Program-made: the position numbers and the translations under genes | Part shown: in pieces, positions 1-5,952 of the stretch | Numbering within the stretch: position 1 is the stretch's first letter | How the letters are laid out: every line of letters begins with the position of its first letter | Assembly (NCBI GenBank): GCA_900545905.1 | Contig: URBA01000029.1 | Location: forward strand, 1-10,610 | DNA: 10,610 nucleotides | Reading direction: 5' to 3' | Source: an uncultured Collinsella sp. | Lineage (GTDB): Bacteria > Actinomycetota > Coriobacteriia > Coriobacteriales > Coriobacteriaceae | The notes under the pieces: generated by a model | What the model was told of the DNA's origin: nothing | The model's input: only the letters and a program-made list of their open reading frames with translations | Database searches by the model: none

Positions 1-18
1 CCGCGTGCCACCCTCGCG

Positions 19-24
19 TACAAT
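19..24 (+). promoter_or_regulatory. Probable promoter -10 element upstream of prmC
   Basis: The hexamer TACAAT lies about 50 bases upstream of the prmC start. The same hexamer, in the same context CGTACAAT, is the -10 element of the atp operon promoter at 6087-6092. The matching -35 element would fall at or just before base 1, so it cannot be checked. If this is real, prmC has its own promoter rather than relying only on an upstream gene. A short GC hairpin (GCGCC at 41-45 pairing with GGCGC at 50-54) would lie in the leader. The rest of bases 1-72 shows no recognisable coding sequence. Confidence 0.4.
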
Positions 25-72
25 CTGCTCCGACATTCGCGCGCCGCCCGGCGCTTAAGAGGGGAGGACCCC

Positions 73-1335
73 ATGGCAAACGAGATCTGGACCATCAAGC
101 GTTGTCTCGAGTGGACCAAGGAGTACCTGGCCGAGCGCGGCGAGGAGCATCCCCGTCTTTCTGCCGAATGGCTGCTGTGCGCCGCCACGGGTCTGGCGCG
201 CATTGACTTATATATGCGCATGGACGAGGCGCTCGACGCCACGCAGCTCGAGACCATGCATGCGGCAGTGGTCCGTCGCGCCAAGGGCGAGCCGCTGCAG
301 TACATCACCGGCAGCACGCAGTTCCGCATGATCGATGTCGCGTGCGCCCCCGGCGTGCTCATTCCGCGCCCCGAGACCGAGATGCTCGTCGAGGAAGTGC
401 TGAATTATCTGGATACCGAGGTGCTGAGCCCCGAGGCCGCCGCCCGTCAGCGCGTGGAGTTGCCTTGGAATGATGAGGTCGAGCAGGCCCGCAAGGCCGA
501 GGCGGCATTGGCCGACGAACGCGCAACCGCCGAGCGCCGTGCCGCCAATCTGACGGCTGCTGAAGAAGCGGCGCTGGGGAGCGACGTTCTGGGCAGCCGC
601 GCCTATGCTGAGGAGTTGGCTGACCGCGAGGCAGAGGAAGCCGCCGCGCAGGCGGCAGAAGCTGAGACCGCAGAGGCCTCCGAGGCCGAGCTCGACGAAT
701 ACGGCATCGCCATCGAGGACTCCGGCCGGGGGACGACCCTAGCGCAGGATGCTGCGGTTGATGCCGCCGAGCCCGCTGAGCCCGAGCCCCGCATCGCTCG
801 CGTCCTCGAGGTCGGCTGCGGCACGGGCTGCATCTCGCTCTCGCTTGCCTGGGAGCGCCGCGGCCACGTCACCTGCACCGCTACCGATATCGAGCCGCGC
901 GCCATCGACCTTGCTATCAAAAACCGCGACGCCCTTGGCCTCACGTCCGACGAGGTCGCCTTCAGCCTCACCAACCTGGTGAGCTCTGTTCCTCGCGAAG
1001 AGTGGGGTACCTTTGACGTGCTCGTCTCCAATCCGCCCTACATCCCCACCGATGTCATGCGCTCGCTGCCGCACGAGGTCAAGGACTTTGAGCCCGACCT
1101 GGCGCTCGAGGGCGGTGCCGACGGCCTGGATATCTTCCGCCGCCTGCTCAACGCGGCCCCCTACATGTTGTGCGCCGGCGGCCTCTTTGCCTGCGAGCTC
1201 TACGAGGGCGCCCTCGATGCCGCAGCCGAGCTCTGTCGCCAGGCGGGCCTTTCGGACGTGCGCATCGTCCGCGATCTTACCGATCGCCCCCGAATCGTCC
1301 GAGCCATCGTCACGGAGCCCAAACAGCGGCAGTAA
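73..1335 (+). CDS. prmC: Peptide chain release factor N5-glutamine methyltransferase PrmC, with long internal insertion
   Basis: PrmC (HemK) is a cytosolic SAM-dependent enzyme that methylates the glutamine of the GGQ loop in RF1 and RF2 and so improves translation termination. The N-terminal helical domain covers about residues 1-90 and ends in the family motif PRPETE (98-103). The Rossmann domain has the SAM-binding loop VGCGTG (247-252) and the catalytic NPPY motif (320-323), followed by the usual EPDLAL segment. The family is normally about 280 residues; this protein is 420. The excess is an Ala/Glu-rich, probably coiled-coil or disordered segment at about residues 117-243, exactly between PRPETE and the SAM loop. 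The frame stays open throughout, so it is an insertion and not a frameshift. The start is fixed by a GGGGAGGA ribosome binding site 5 bases before the ATG; no earlier start exists in frame. In many Gram-positives prmC sits between prfA and sua5, as seems to be the case here apart from the inserted islet downstream. Confidence 0.95.
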   Translation: MANEIWTIKRCLEWTKEYLAERGEEHPRLSAEWLLCAATGLARIDLYMRMDEALDATQLETMHAAVVRRAKGEPLQYITGSTQFRMIDVACAPGVLIPRPETEMLVEEVLNYLDTEVLSPEAAARQRVELPWNDEVEQARKAEAALADERATAERRAANLTAAEEAALGSDVLGSRAYAEELADREAEEAAAQAAEAETAEASEAELDEYGIAIEDSGRGTTLAQDAAVDAAEPAEPEPRIARVLEVGCGTGCISLSLAWERRGHVTCTATDIEPRAIDLAIKNRDALGLTSDEVAFSLTNLVSSVPREEWGTFDVLVSNPPYIPTDVMRSLPHEVKDFEPDLALEGGADGLDIFRRLLNAAPYMLCAGGLFACELYEGALDAAAELCRQAGLSDVRIVRDLTDRPRIVRAIVTEPKQRQ

Positions 1336-1357
1336 TATTTATTAACTGATTCATTTC

Positions 1358-1381
1358 TAATTATAAAGCAATTTATAATTA
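1358..1381 (+). promoter_or_regulatory. Perfect AT-rich inverted repeat containing a consensus -10 box, upstream of the HicB-like gene
   Basis: Two perfect 10-base arms, TAATTATAAA (1358-1367) and TTTATAATTA (1372-1381), are separated by GCAA. A consensus TATAAT lies at 1374-1379 inside the right arm; a weak -35 candidate, TTCATT, lies at 1350-1355 with an 18-base spacer. Bases 1331-1380 contain only 7 G or C in 50, in sharp contrast to the GC-rich genes around them. The arrangement suits a promoter with an overlapping operator, perhaps bound by the helix-turn-helix of the downstream HicB-like protein (inference). It lacks a GC stem and a U tract, so it is not a typical terminator of prmC. 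Confidence 0.55.
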
Positions 1382-1382
1382 T

Positions 1383-1406
1383 CTCGGTTGGTAGCTGGTA
1401 GCCGAG
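1383..1406 (+). repeat. Short inverted repeat in the leader of the HicB-like gene
   Basis: CTCGG (1383-1387) can pair with CCGAG (1402-1406) around a 14-base loop that contains GGTAGC followed by GGTAGC again. The right arm runs into the purine-rich ribosome binding site (GAGGGGG, 1404-1410) of the gene starting at 1416, so folding could partly hide it. The stem is only 5 bp, and this is a weak call. Confidence 0.25.
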
Positions 1407-1415
1407 GGGGTCATA

Positions 1416-1862
1416 ATGAAACAACGATTTACCTATGACTGCGTTCTCATAAAAGAAGACGACGGTTACTGTGCCAGCTTCCCGCAGGTCCCCGGGGCCT
1501 TTGCCGATGGCGATACGCGCGAAGAAGCAATAGCTCATGCTATCGAGGCGCTGATGGCGTTTTTGGCCGACGATCTTAACAATGGTCGGGCTCCGGCTGG
1601 GTACGAGCGTTCGGCCGAGGTCGTGGCCCTTTCAGTCGAAATCGACCACGAGGACGCTCGGGAAGCGGCGTGTCGAACGTTTAAGGACGCGGCGGCGGAC
1701 CTCAGGGTTTCCGCACCGCGAATCACTGCGCTGGTCAAAGCCGGCAAACTCGATGTTGAGCTTGTCGACGGCCGTCGGATGATTACGATCGACAGCATCG
1801 AGCGTTACGCCGCTCAGGAACGCCATGCCGGCAGGCCAAAGAAGTTCGTCGCAGTCCAATAA
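1416..1862 (+). CDS. HicB-family antitoxin-like protein with C-terminal helix-turn-helix, no HicA partner
   Basis: The N-terminal half (residues 1 to about 65) has the HicB partial RNase H fold signature: a beta strand, then DGYCASFPQVPG (16-27), GDTREEA (32-38) and an amphipathic helix. HicB proteins normally neutralise the HicA mRNA interferase and repress their own operon. The C-terminal half resembles an excisionase/MerR-type winged helix-turn-helix: about residues 92-112 read like a DNA-binding helix pair (DLRVS..RITALVKAGKL), followed by a wing and a DSIERY helix, then a basic tail (GRPKK). No hicA is present: the flanking gaps are 80 and 109 bp, too short for it, and neither neighbour is HicA-like. 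The protein may therefore act as a solitary transcription regulator or be an orphan antitoxin. The start is supported by GAGGGGG just upstream. Membership in the HicB family is confident; the function is not. Confidence 0.8.
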   Translation: MKQRFTYDCVLIKEDDGYCASFPQVPGAFADGDTREEAIAHAIEALMAFLADDLNNGRAPAGYERSAEVVALSVEIDHEDAREAACRTFKDAAADLRVSAPRITALVKAGKLDVELVDGRRMITIDSIERYAAQERHAGRPKKFVAVQ

Positions 1863-1929
1863 CCCCTCGTTGCCTACTGATCTCGGGCTTCACTTCTGCA
1901 AAAAAGACCCTTCGAGCCTATTTCCGCTC

Positions 1930-1957
1930 TTGCAATATACCGTAAAACTTCTACTAT
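1930..1957 (+). promoter_or_regulatory. Probable promoter of the higBA-type operon
   Basis: TTGCAA (1930-1935) and TACTAT (1952-1957) form a sigma-70-like pair with a 16-base spacer. The predicted transcription start, near 1964, is only about 8 bases before the toxin ATG at 1972. This would leave a very short leader and cut into the AGGAG part of the ribosome binding site (1961-1965). Either translation of the toxin starts poorly from this transcript, or the true promoter lies further upstream. Confidence 0.45.
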
Positions 1958-1962
1958 AGAAG
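1948..1962. promoter_or_regulatory. Putative operator dyad of the higBA-type operon
   Basis: CTTCTA (1948-1953) and TAGAAG (1957-1962) form a perfect 6-bp inverted repeat with a 3-base centre, directly over the predicted -10 element. HigA-type XRE antitoxins commonly repress their own promoter by binding such dyads. Assigning this site to the antitoxin at 2354-2656 is an inference from position and symmetry. Confidence 0.5.
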
Positions 1963-1971
1963 GAGAAAGGT

Positions 1972-2367
1972 ATGTCAAATCAGCCGCATCGATACCGCAT
2001 TGTGCTCGATTACATCGAGCCTTGGCTCGATGAGCAGGATGAGTCTACGTTGCGACAGATTTACGCAGACCTTTTGGTACTTGAGAAAGAAGGTCCTAGC
2101 CTTGGTCGTCCGCTGGTTGACCGCGTGAAGGGCTCGAAATTGCATCATTTAAAGGAACTAAGGGTGACGTCGTGCGGACCGTCGGTGATTCGTATCCTTT
2201 TTGCCTTTGACCCCAAACGTCAGGCAGTGTTGCTGTTGGCGGGAGATAAGTCGCAGGCGGAGTCGTCGAAGGCAAAGTGGAACGGCTGGTATGCGATCAG
2301 CATTCCCAGGGCGGAACAAATATACCGTCGCCATGTAAGGAGGCTCGATCAAGATGGAGCTGCATGA
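1972..2367 (+). CDS. higB: HigB-type (RelE/ParE superfamily, phage Gp49-like) toxin
   Basis: This 131-residue protein matches the type II toxin family often annotated as phage-derived Gp49-like/HigB. Recognisable elements are GRPLVDRVKGS (45-55), the KELR segment (61-64), the strand pair IRILFAFDP (73-81) and AVLLLAGDK (85-93), and a basic KWNGWY segment near residues 101-106. RelE-fold toxins of this group are usually mRNA endonucleases acting on the ribosome; that activity is inferred here. It is followed by, and overlaps by 14 bases, an XRE antitoxin gene. Toxin-first order with overlap is typical of HigBA modules. The ribosome binding site is AAGGAGAAAGG just before the ATG. Its base composition is closer to balanced than that of the housekeeping genes around it, which hints at acquisition by transfer. 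The symbol follows the family, not proven orthology. Confidence 0.85.
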   Translation: MSNQPHRYRIVLDYIEPWLDEQDESTLRQIYADLLVLEKEGPSLGRPLVDRVKGSKLHHLKELRVTSCGPSVIRILFAFDPKRQAVLLLAGDKSQAESSKAKWNGWYAISIPRAEQIYRRHVRRLDQDGAA

Positions 2368-2656
2368 GTATATGGAATCACGCGGGATAGCGCGTGAATC
2401 TATTGCCGCCGAGCAGGAGAAAACTCGTGAACGTATCGAAGCCTATAAGCTCGCTCAAATTCGCAAACTAAAGGATCTGACGCAGGCCTCGGTGGCCCAG
2501 TCGATGGGTGTTTCTCAAAAACGCATATCGGAGCTCGAGCGCGGGGAGCTGGGATCAATGAGGCTCGACACGCTGAGCAGGTACGCAGAAAGTCTCGGCG
2601 GAAAGCTTGTCGCAAGCATTGAGTTTCCCGATCGTACCGTTACGCTTGCTCGCTAA
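2354..2656 (+). CDS. higA: XRE-family antitoxin, HigA-type
   Basis: This 100-residue protein has a helical N-terminal part (about 1-40) and a classic Cro/C1-type helix-turn-helix: TQASVAQSMGV (43-53) followed by the recognition helix SQKRISELERG (54-64). After it comes a dimer-type tail with RYAESLGGKL and a final FPD strand, as in HigA antitoxins paired with Gp49-like toxins. It should bind and neutralise the toxin encoded at 1972-2367 and, with it, repress the operon through the dyad at 1948-1962 (inference). The ATG at 2354 lies inside the toxin gene (14-base overlap) and has a good AAGGAGG ribosome binding site at 2337-2343, so it may be translated more efficiently than the toxin and also be coupled to it. 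Bases 2401-2460 contain only 29 G or C in 60, low for this window. Confidence 0.88.
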   Translation: MELHEYMESRGIARESIAAEQEKTRERIEAYKLAQIRKLKDLTQASVAQSMGVSQKRISELERGELGSMRLDTLSRYAESLGGKLVASIEFPDRTVTLAR

Positions 2657-2716
2657 AAATCTGCAATAACCCCCTCACTTTCACCGACTACTACGGCCGC
2701 TCACCAAACCAACATG

Positions 2717-2785
2717 CGCTCTGGGCAAATAGGTTGAACGTTTCGTGCGAGAATGCCCCACAGTAAACAAACTTGCACCAGAGCG
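2717..2785. repeat. Inverted repeat in the sua5 upstream region
   Basis: CGCTCTGG (2717-2724) and CCAGAGCG (2778-2785) are perfect 8-base inverted arms 53 bases apart, flanking the presumed promoter region of the sua5 gene. A TTGAAC hexamer (2734-2739) lies between them, but no convincing -10 follows at the right distance. The dyad could be a spaced operator, or a long-range stem in the leader sitting just before the ribosome binding site (AAGGGG, 2787-2792). The function is unknown. The rest of the 147-bp gap shows no gene. Confidence 0.3.
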
Positions 2786-2803
2786 TAAGGGGCTGGCATA
2801 CAC

Positions 2804-3547
2804 ATGCAGACGGTCTATCGGGTATACGAGGGAACGCGCGAGCCGCATCGGCTTGCCATCGAGCGCACGGCCGAGGTGCTCGGCCGCGGCGGCCTGGCTT
2901 TGATCCCGACCGAGACCGTCTACGGTGTCGCCGTGGCAGTCAACGCCTTCTCGGACGCCGTGCCCCAAGATACAAGCGAATTCCCATCGTGGCCGCGCGA
3001 TCCGCAGGCTGCCGTCAATGGCGCCGCAGTTCCTGCGCTCGGCACCGGTTATCGCCGTATCTTCACTCTCAAGCAACGTGAACTCACGCAAACCGTCGCT
3101 TGGCTGGTCGATGGCGTCGAAGCACTCGACCGCTATGGCTTGGATATCCCCGAAGAGGCTCGCGTACTCGCGCGACGATGCTGGCCGGGAGCCCTGACTA
3201 TCGTGGTCAAGGCAGCCCCCTGCGTGCCGACCTTTATGCGCGCTGCCGACGACACGGTGGCACTTCGCGCTTCGGCCTCGCCCGTGGTGCAGGCGCTCAT
3301 TCGCGCCTGTGGCAGCCCCCTTGCCTGCACCAGCGCCAACACGCATGGCGCGCCCGCGCCGGCAAGTTTTATCACGGTGGAGGGTCGCATCCTGGAGGGG
3401 GTCGATGTTGCCGTCGACGCCGGTGAGACCCCGTGTCGCGACGCCTCGACCATCGTGTCGTTTCAGCACGGCGGGCTCCAGATCCTGCGCCAAGGCGCAC
3501 TTCCCGCATCAGAGATCGAACGGGTCCTGTCCGACCCGATGCAATAG
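2804..3547 (+). CDS. tsaC: Threonylcarbamoyl-AMP synthase (YrdC/Sua5 family)
   Basis: This cytosolic enzyme makes L-threonylcarbamoyladenylate from threonine, bicarbonate and ATP, the first step of t6A modification at tRNA position 37. The YrdC domain is visible as PTETVYG (35-41), the K-x-R nucleotide-binding motif (K90, R92), WPGALTIV (127-134), VALRAS (152-157) and the TSAN motif (176-179). At 247 residues it resembles the short single-domain TsaC form and lacks the separate C-terminal Sua5 domain. It carries about 30 extra residues (about 53-84), rich in Pro and Ala, between PTETVYG and the K-x-R strand. The ATG at 2804 has AAGGGG 11 bases upstream. The glpK start follows 13 bases after the stop, so the two are probably co-transcribed. 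The neighbouring prmC also serves translation quality, which is a common pairing. Confidence 0.92.
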   Translation: MQTVYRVYEGTREPHRLAIERTAEVLGRGGLALIPTETVYGVAVAVNAFSDAVPQDTSEFPSWPRDPQAAVNGAAVPALGTGYRRIFTLKQRELTQTVAWLVDGVEALDRYGLDIPEEARVLARRCWPGALTIVVKAAPCVPTFMRAADDTVALRASASPVVQALIRACGSPLACTSANTHGAPAPASFITVEGRILEGVDVAVDAGETPCRDASTIVSFQHGGLQILRQGALPASEIERVLSDPMQ

Positions 3548-3560
3548 AAAGGTGTAAGCG

Positions 3561-5102
3561 ATGTCGTTGAATCTGGGTAGCCTGGGCATGGAAGATGCCT
3601 CGTTTGACTTTGGCGGTTCCTACATCATGGCGCTCGACTGCGGCACCACCTCGGTACTTGCGACCATCGTCGACGAGTACGGATGCATCGTCGCGCAGGC
3701 ACGTCGCAGCGTCAAAACCAGCTTCCCGCGTCCCGGCTGGGTGGAGCAAGACCCCATGGCGGTCCTTGCTAGCCAGATCGCCGTCATGATGGAAGTCCAG
3801 TTTAAGAGCGGTATCCACTCCGACCGCATTGCCGCCATCGGCATCTCCAACCAGCGCGAGACCACGGTGGTCTGGGACCGCGTGAGCGGCCAGCCCATCT
3901 ATAACGCCATCGTATGGCAGTGCCGTCGTACCGCGCCGGCGATCGACGCGTTGGTTGAACAGGGTTGCGAGGAGCTGGTGCGCTCCCGCACGGGACTTAC
4001 GCTTGACCCGTATTTCTCGGCCTCCAAGGTGCAGTGGATTCTCGACAACGTCGACGGCGCACGCGAGAGCGCGGCGGCGGGCGACCTCATGTTTGGCACC
4101 ATCGACACCTGGCTCATCTACAACCTCACCGGCGGCCAGGTCTTTGCCACCGACTACACCAATGCCAGCCGCACGGCACTCTTTAATATCCATACGCTCG
4201 ATTGGGACGACGACCTGCTGGCGCTCTTTGACGTTCCACGTTCCATGATGCCCGAGGTTCGCTGGAGCTCGGGCGACTACGGCCGCGTCGCGAGCGACAT
4301 CATGACCAACATGCCGCCCATCATGGGCGTGGCGGGCGACCAGCAGGCATCGCTGTTCGGCCACTGCTGCTTCTATCCCGGCCAGACCAAAAACACCTAT
4401 GGCACGGGCTGCTTTATGCTCATGAACACCGGTGACGAGATCGTCGAATCCAAGAATGGCCTGGTCTCCACCATCGGTATCGCTGCGGACGGCAAAGTCA
4501 GCTATGCGCTCGAGGGCTCTATTTTTGCCGCCGGTTCAACGATGAACTGGCTTCGCAACAACATGGGCATCATCTCGAGTGTGAGCGAGTCGGCACAACT
4601 CGCCGCTTCGATTAGCGACAACGAGGGCTGCTACTTCGTTCCCGCCTTTGCAGGTTTGGGTGCTCCCTGGTGGGACCCGCATGCTCGCGGTATCGTGTGC
4701 GGTCTGACCGGCGCCTCGAGCCGTGCGACCATCGTACGTGCCGCCTGCGAATCCATGGCATATCAGAGCTACGACGTGCTGCGCGCCATGGAGCAGGACG
4801 TGGGGCTTTCGATTGAGCGCCTGTCTGTCGATGGCGGTGCCTCGCGCAACGAGTTCATCATGCAATTCCAGGCCGACCTGCTGGATATCCCCGTGCTGCA
4901 ATGCGAGACGGTGGAGACCACGGCAATCGGTGCCGCGTACTTGGCGGGTCTTGCCGTCGGCTATTGGGAAGACCTTGAAGAGCTGGAGCAAAATGCCCAG
5001 ATCGTTAGGACCTTCCTTCCCCATATGTCCGCCGAGCGTCGCGAGCAAAACCTTGCGGGCTGGCGTGATGCAGTCAAGCGCTCGCTCAGTACCGCACAGT
5101 AG
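3561..5102 (+). CDS. glpK: Glycerol kinase (FGGY family)
   Basis: GlpK phosphorylates glycerol with ATP to sn-glycerol 3-phosphate for glycolysis or lipid synthesis. The 513-residue protein has both FGGY domains. Glycerol contacts are conserved: NQRET (97-101, with R99 and E100), Y151, and GDQQ (D260, Q261). NTYGTG (278-283), G325 and GGASRN (425-430, with N430) form the nucleotide side. Two departures stand out: the first phosphate loop reads DCGTTSVL (26-33) where the family usually has DQGTTSSR, losing the arginine, and the Gln expected after G325 is Asn (N329). The HPr-phosphorylated histidine of Firmicutes enzymes is absent from the loop around 241-256. The N-terminus is about 20 residues longer than usual; M23 is a possible alternative start, but the ATG at 3561 has AGAAAGGTG upstream. 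Its place between tsaC and upp is unusual. Glycerol kinase is the best call, and a related polyol kinase is less likely. Confidence 0.9.
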   Translation: MSLNLGSLGMEDASFDFGGSYIMALDCGTTSVLATIVDEYGCIVAQARRSVKTSFPRPGWVEQDPMAVLASQIAVMMEVQFKSGIHSDRIAAIGISNQRETTVVWDRVSGQPIYNAIVWQCRRTAPAIDALVEQGCEELVRSRTGLTLDPYFSASKVQWILDNVDGARESAAAGDLMFGTIDTWLIYNLTGGQVFATDYTNASRTALFNIHTLDWDDDLLALFDVPRSMMPEVRWSSGDYGRVASDIMTNMPPIMGVAGDQQASLFGHCCFYPGQTKNTYGTGCFMLMNTGDEIVESKNGLVSTIGIAADGKVSYALEGSIFAAGSTMNWLRNNMGIISSVSESAQLAASISDNEGCYFVPAFAGLGAPWWDPHARGIVCGLTGASSRATIVRAACESMAYQSYDVLRAMEQDVGLSIERLSVDGGASRNEFIMQFQADLLDIPVLQCETVETTAIGAAYLAGLAVGYWEDLEELEQNAQIVRTFLPHMSAERREQNLAGWRDAVKRSLSTAQ

Positions 5103-5174
5103 GGCTGCGATGGGCTGCTCGATACAACAAACCGCTAAACTTATGCATGGCGTGCGGCGGCAACATTGCTGCGC

Positions 5175-5201
5175 GCCTTGTCAGCAAGGCCGTTTTGCGG
5201 C
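5175..5201 (+). promoter_or_regulatory. Overlapping hairpins between glpK and upp
   Basis: GCCTTG (5175-5180) pairs with CAAGGC (5185-5190) around a TCAG loop and is followed by CGTTTTG. A second small stem, GCCG (5189-5192) with CGGC (5198-5201), shares bases with the first, so the two cannot form together. The first could be a weak terminator for glpK, but its T run is short and interrupted; together they could form a switchable upp leader just before its ribosome binding site at 5209-5215. No other feature is seen in the 123-bp gap. Confidence 0.3.
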
Positions 5202-5225
5202 TGCAACGAAAGGGGCAATCAACCC

Positions 5226-5873
5226 ATGACCGTCACCTACGATGCGTCCCGTGTGACGCTTGTCGATCACCCGCTCGTCCAGCACAAGCTGTCGATCCTG
5301 CGCGACAAAAACACCGGCACCAACCAGTTCCGTCAGCTCGTGCGCGAACTCGCGCTTTTTGACGGCTACGAGGCCATGCGCGACCTGCCTATGGAAGACG
5401 TCGAGGTCGAGACCCCCATCACTACTGCCACGTTCAAACAGCTTGCCGGCAAGAAACTCGCCATCGTGCCCATCCTGCGTGCGGGCCTTGGCATGGTCGA
5501 CGGTATCCTCGACCTGGTGCCCTCCGCTCGCGTGGGCCACATCGGCATGGAGCGCGACGAGGTTACCCATGAACCTCACGAGTATTACTGCAAGATGCCC
5601 AAGGATATCGACCAGCGTATCTGTCTGGTCGTCGACCCTATGCTCGCCACGGGCGGCTCGGCCGAGATGGCCATCAGCTATCTGCGCGAGCGCGGCGTCA
5701 AGGACATTCGCATGCTGTGCATCGTCGCGGCCCCCGAGGGCCTCAAGTCACTGACCGAGAAGGATCCCGACGTGCATATCTATACCTGCGCTATCGACGA
5801 CCATCTCAACGAGGCCGCCCACATCGTTCCCGGCCTCGGCGACGCCGGCGACCGCATCTACGGCACGCTCTAG
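5226..5873 (+). CDS. upp: Uracil phosphoribosyltransferase
   Basis: Upp converts uracil and PRPP to UMP in pyrimidine salvage, in the cytosol. The 215-residue protein has the usual length and all signatures: HPLVQHKL (15-22), RAGLGMVDG (85-93), the PRPP-binding loop VVDPMLATGGSA (135-146), and the uracil-binding C-terminal segment GDAGDRIYGTL (205-215). The start at 5226 is chosen because AAAGGGG lies 10 bases upstream and MTVTYDASRVTLVDHP matches the family N-terminus; an upstream in-frame TTG at 5166 would add an unrelated extension and lies within the leader hairpins. In many Gram-positives upp directly precedes the atp operon, as here, although the atp genes have their own promoter. No alterations of key residues are seen. 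Confidence 0.96.
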   Translation: MTVTYDASRVTLVDHPLVQHKLSILRDKNTGTNQFRQLVRELALFDGYEAMRDLPMEDVEVETPITTATFKQLAGKKLAIVPILRAGLGMVDGILDLVPSARVGHIGMERDEVTHEPHEYYCKMPKDIDQRICLVVDPMLATGGSAEMAISYLRERGVKDIRMLCIVAAPEGLKSLTEKDPDVHIYTCAIDDHLNEAAHIVPGLGDAGDRIYGTL

Positions 5874-5915
5874 TCGTCGGGCTAAGACGGCCGCGGCTGC
5901 AAATACGAAGAAACG

Positions 5916-5950
5916 GTGCGCGCGGACGAACAAAAGGCGACCGCGCGCAC
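5916..5950 (+). terminator. Strong hairpin downstream of upp, possible terminator
   Basis: GTGCGCGCGG (5916-5925) and CCGCGCGCAC (5941-5950) are perfect 10-base complementary arms around a 15-base loop, 43 bases after the upp stop. The stem is very GC rich and well placed to end upp transcription or protect its 3' end. No U tract follows directly (the next bases are TCCCGTTAAC), so simple intrinsic termination is uncertain. Confidence 0.5.
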
Positions 5951-5952
5951 TC

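Noticed and set aside
2..58. Open frame ending in TAA at 56-58 as a possible tail of prfA
   Set aside because: The translated end does not resemble the conserved RF1 C-terminus, and a -10-like element lies within it; too short to support a gene.
1358..1381. The AT-rich inverted repeat as an intrinsic terminator of prmC
   Set aside because: The stem has no GC pairs within its arms and no T tract follows; a promoter/operator reading fits better.
1336..1971. A hidden hicA gene beside the HicB-like gene
   Set aside because: The flanking gaps are too short and the antisense frames over the gene lack HicA features, such as the conserved Gly-Ser-His motif region.
2681..3493. A 270-codon open frame on the - strand opposite tsaC
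   Set aside because: Composition is shadow-like, no family motif is visible, and the YrdC motifs on the + strand are decisive.
3372..4364. A 330-codon open frame on the - strand opposite tsaC and glpK
   Set aside because: No recognisable motif; it is the GC-rich shadow of two well-supported + strand genes.
5166..5225. An upstream TTG start extending upp by 20 residues
   Set aside because: The extension (Cys/Arg-rich) does not match the family, and the ATG at 5226 has a proper ribosome binding site and a family-like N-terminus.
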